A stretch of 17,316 nt of DNA from JBBQUP01 sp038212305 (lineage in GTDB: Bacteria; Bacteroidota; Bacteroidia; Bacteroidales; Marinilabiliaceae). Where the stretch lies: contig JBBQUP010000074.1 of assembly GCA_038212305.1 (NCBI GenBank), forward strand, positions 1-17,316. Direction: 5' to 3'. Shown one piece after another: positions 15,200 to 17,316 of this stretch; the stretch's first letter is position 1, and every line of letters begins with the position of its first letter. The notes under the pieces are model-generated. The model had not been told where the DNA came from, did not search any database, and worked only from the letters and a program-made list of their open reading frames with translations. The translations under genes and the position numbers were made by a program.

Positions 15200-15572
15200 G
15201 GGAGTAAATGTTGTTATGCGTTTTTAATTAAGTTTGTTGCAGTAAATCAATTCAGTAAAATGAAATTTATAGTAATAGTTTTCATTTTACTACTTGCAAC
15301 CAAACTCGTCTCGCCTTTTTATATTTAAGTATCCCACAAATAGTTTTGTGCAAGGCAATCTCATAATAATAACATAAACAAAGCACATAACGCTAATCTT
15401 TTGATTTTATAAATTTAAGCGTTGATAATGCTAAATGGAATGATTTTTATAAGGTATTAGCAGTTTTTAGTTGTTTTTTAAAACGAATGCTAATATTGCT
15501 TTGGTTCACTGGTGAATATTAGCTTAATTTGATTTTTATTATAATCCAATTGTTAAATTATTAGTTAGTGAA
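15200..15572. other. Divergent intergenic region between tnaA and the DUF3078 gene
   Basis: About 370 bases separate the two divergent starts. It holds the two-tier inverted repeat next to tnaA and a short dyad (CACAAA/TTTGTG, near 15337-15352). The half toward the DUF3078 gene is strongly AT-rich. No exact TAnnTTTG element was found for the plus-strand gene, and there is no further coding potential. Confidence 0.5.
15232..15305. promoter_or_regulatory. Two-tier inverted repeat in the tnaA leader region
   Basis: A perfect 12-bp inner stem (15254-15265 with 15280-15291, AGTAAAATGAAA) is enclosed by an outer stem (GTTTGTTGCA at 15232-15241 with TGCAACCAAAC at 15295-15305, one bulged base). It ends 33 bases before the tnaA ATG on the minus strand. 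If transcribed, it would form a long leader hairpin. Its role is unknown; no TnaC-like leader peptide was found. Confidence 0.45.
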
Positions 15573-16946
15573 ATGGGTAAGAAAATACTAAAAATTAGTA
15601 TGTGTGTTTGCTTTTATTATTGTATTTCAATTTCATATGGTTGGTCTCAAAACCAAGATCAATTTGAGAATGAAAGATTGGTGGTGAGTGATACGTTACA
15701 AGATACGATAAGATTTATGCCTACAGCATTTCCTGAGGTGTTTTTGAATATTCCTAGAAATTTCAATTACAACATTCAATTAGTTAATATCGATTCGTTG
15801 TGTTGGATAGAGAATCGAAAACCGGCAATTCGCTTTTTCGATTTAATGTATCATTTGCCAAAATATAACTCCATTGGATATAAATCGGAGTATTTGTCAA
15901 ATTATCTTTTCTCTGAAACGATAGTGGATCGAATAACTAAAGAAAACCAATTATTTTATCCGTTTCAATGTTACGGAAAAGAGATGTTTTACGATCGTCT
16001 CAATGATTCGCTGCTTATTTACAATCCGTCGTTGGTAAAGTATCAATGGAACAAAATTGAATCTCCAAATAAACTCATTGTTGAAGGAGTATTGTTAAAC
16101 ACAAAAACAGCTCATGATATTTTTCATCTTGACAACATGGAAGCCATCAAGCGGCTTAAAAAACCTGTTGAAACAATATATTATTGGAGATACGGTGGAG
16201 TTGAAACATTACAATTTTCTCAAATCTTTTTCTCAAATTGGGTAAAGGGTGGTGAAAATTCAGTGTCGTTACTCAGTGATTTTAGAGTATTTGCTAATTT
16301 TAAGAAACATAAAATGGCTTGGGATAATAAAGCCACGCATAAATTAGGATTTGTTACTTCCGAATCCGATAAATCGCGAATTAGCGACGATTTAATTGAG
16401 CTGAATTCGAAATTTGGTTTGAATGCTTCCGAAAAATGGTACTATAGTTCGCTATTTGATTTTAAAACGCAGTTTTTTTATGGACGAGACACTAAGATCA
16501 GAGAAAAAATCTTGTCTGGTTTCATGTCGCCGGCCTATCTTACTTTTGCAATTGGTATGGATTATAAACAGAGTAAGGATTTTACATTGTTGCTTTCTCC
16601 AATCACAGCCAAAATCACCATGGTTTTAGATACCGTTAATATTGATCAAACGAAATACTCAATTGCAAATGATAAGCGCTCGATAACAAAATCGGGTTTG
16701 TCGTTGAATAATTTTTTGCGATGGAAAATTAGTGAAGAAGTGTCAATAATGTCTACCATTGAATATTTTTACGGTTATCTCGATCCAATACCTCAAACTC
16801 AAATGAATTGGGAGCTTATAACTGATTTTAGGATTAATAAATATCTATCGGCGCGTTTATATAATTATTTTAGATATTACGAAAACGAATCGGGTAAATT
16901 ACAATATAAAGAGAATTTGAGTTTAGCCTTTAGTTATAAGTTTTGA
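15573..16946 (+). CDS. DUF3078-family outer-membrane protein
   Basis: A 457-residue protein with an N-terminal signal peptide (MGKKILKISMCVCFYYCISI then SYGWSQ, cleavage probably near residue 25). The core at about 214-250 (LQFSQIFFSNWVKGGENSVS, LLSDFRVFANFKKHKMAWDN) is the N-x-W-x-x-G-G-x-N-S pattern of DUF3078, a family largely confined to Bacteroidota. The C-terminal half alternates hydrophobic and polar residues and ends LSLAFSYKF, with the terminal Phe typical of outer-membrane beta-barrels. The role of DUF3078 proteins is not established. An N-terminal region of about 190 residues precedes the core and shows no recognised domain. It is monocistronic as far as can be seen. Family call is good; function is unknown. 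Confidence 0.82.
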   Translation: MGKKILKISMCVCFYYCISISYGWSQNQDQFENERLVVSDTLQDTIRFMPTAFPEVFLNIPRNFNYNIQLVNIDSLCWIENRKPAIRFFDLMYHLPKYNSIGYKSEYLSNYLFSETIVDRITKENQLFYPFQCYGKEMFYDRLNDSLLIYNPSLVKYQWNKIESPNKLIVEGVLLNTKTAHDIFHLDNMEAIKRLKKPVETIYYWRYGGVETLQFSQIFFSNWVKGGENSVSLLSDFRVFANFKKHKMAWDNKATHKLGFVTSESDKSRISDDLIELNSKFGLNASEKWYYSSLFDFKTQFFYGRDTKIREKILSGFMSPAYLTFAIGMDYKQSKDFTLLLSPITAKITMVLDTVNIDQTKYSIANDKRSITKSGLSLNNFLRWKISEEVSIMSTIEYFYGYLDPIPQTQMNWELITDFRINKYLSARLYNYFRYYENESGKLQYKENLSLAFSYKF

Positions 16947-17195
16947 GCTAATAGACACTGTTGAAAATCTTAAGCAGCTTTTAGTGTTTTTCTCATACGA
17001 GGAAATTAATATCAATAGAGAATCAAGGACGATTGATTATTTTGCTGGAGGGCATTAACATTCACGTTTTTAGATCAACCCCCAACTAATGGATTTAAAA
17101 TGTAATAAGTCAAGGGTTTGTGTGTTATTTCTCTTTACCCTCGCATTTAGCATCTATTATAAACCAAGTTGTTTAATTCAATAGTCCGTTAGATT

Positions 17196-17316
17196 TTAAG
17201 CGGCAATTTTGCCGTATTCCAATAGTTCTTTGACAATTTTTTGATTTTTAGCAGTGTTTGGATTAATAGCAAACCTGCACATAAATCGTTCGAGCATCAA
17301 TGTATTGTTGTACAAT
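17196..17316 (-). CDS. C-terminal end of an unidentified protein (partial)
   Basis: On the minus strand a frame enters from the right edge and stops with TAA at 17198-17196, giving 39 residues from LYNNTLMLERFMCRFAINPN to KELLEYGKIAA. Composition and the intact frame to the window edge suggest a real gene. It may be a transposase or another DNA-acting protein, but I cannot name the family from this tail. The 250 bases between it and the DUF3078 gene contain no feature I can support. Confidence 0.45.
   Translation of the reverse strand, partial: LYNNTLMLERFMCRFAINPNTAKNQKIVKELLEYGKIAA

Overview
The window is AT-rich and fits the phylum Bacteroidota, most likely a Bacteroidales/Marinilabiliales-type bacterium. 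The evidence is the ISAon1-like transposase tail, a DUF3078-type outer-membrane barrel, the Bacteroidales style of the tryptophanase and LacI proteins, genes with no clear Shine-Dalgarno sequences, and a TAnnTTTG promoter element. No RNA genes or CRISPR array were seen.

Layout: (1) 1-117 is the C-terminal end of an IS transposase. (2) 342-1934 encodes a methyl-accepting chemotaxis protein with an sCache-type sensor. (3) 1935-2386 is a regulatory region with two matching LacI-type operator palindromes, a 42-bp palindrome and a promoter. (4) 2387-11100 is a co-directional block of seven genes: LacI regulator, SDR-type mannonate oxidoreductase (uxuB), mannonate dehydratase (uxuA), PfkB kinase (probably KDG kinase), a LarA-family nickel-pincer hydroxyacid epimerase, erythronate-4-phosphate dehydrogenase (pdxB) and 6-phosphogluconate dehydrogenase (gnd). 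A strong terminator closes it. (5) 11279-12035 holds, on the minus strand, decayed remains of an EmrAB-type efflux pump. (6) 12465-13796 encodes a MATE transporter. (7) 13821-15199 (minus) is a tryptophanase gene split by a frameshift, with a structured leader upstream. (8) 15573-16946 encodes a DUF3078 outer-membrane protein. (9) 17196-17316 (minus) is the C-terminal end of an unidentified protein.

The most interesting unit is the seven-gene block. UxuB, UxuA and the kinase form the lower hexuronate route: fructuronate to mannonate to 2-keto-3-deoxygluconate (KDG) to KDPG. The LarA homologue keeps the nickel-pincer ligands with the spacing of LarA itself. It could interconvert D-gluconate and D-mannonate, an activity reported for some LarA homologues. 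That would join gluconate and hexuronate metabolism without phosphorylated gluconate, or feed mannonate carbon toward gluconate and then Gnd. PdxB lies directly before Gnd, and its substrate 4-phosphoerythronate is a known inhibitor of Gnd. The regulator has no ATG/GTG/TTG start ahead of its DNA-binding domain, so it either uses ATT or is damaged.

UxaC, a transporter, KDPG aldolase, gluconokinase and the LarB/C/E cofactor genes are not in the window, so the pathway is an inference from gene content.
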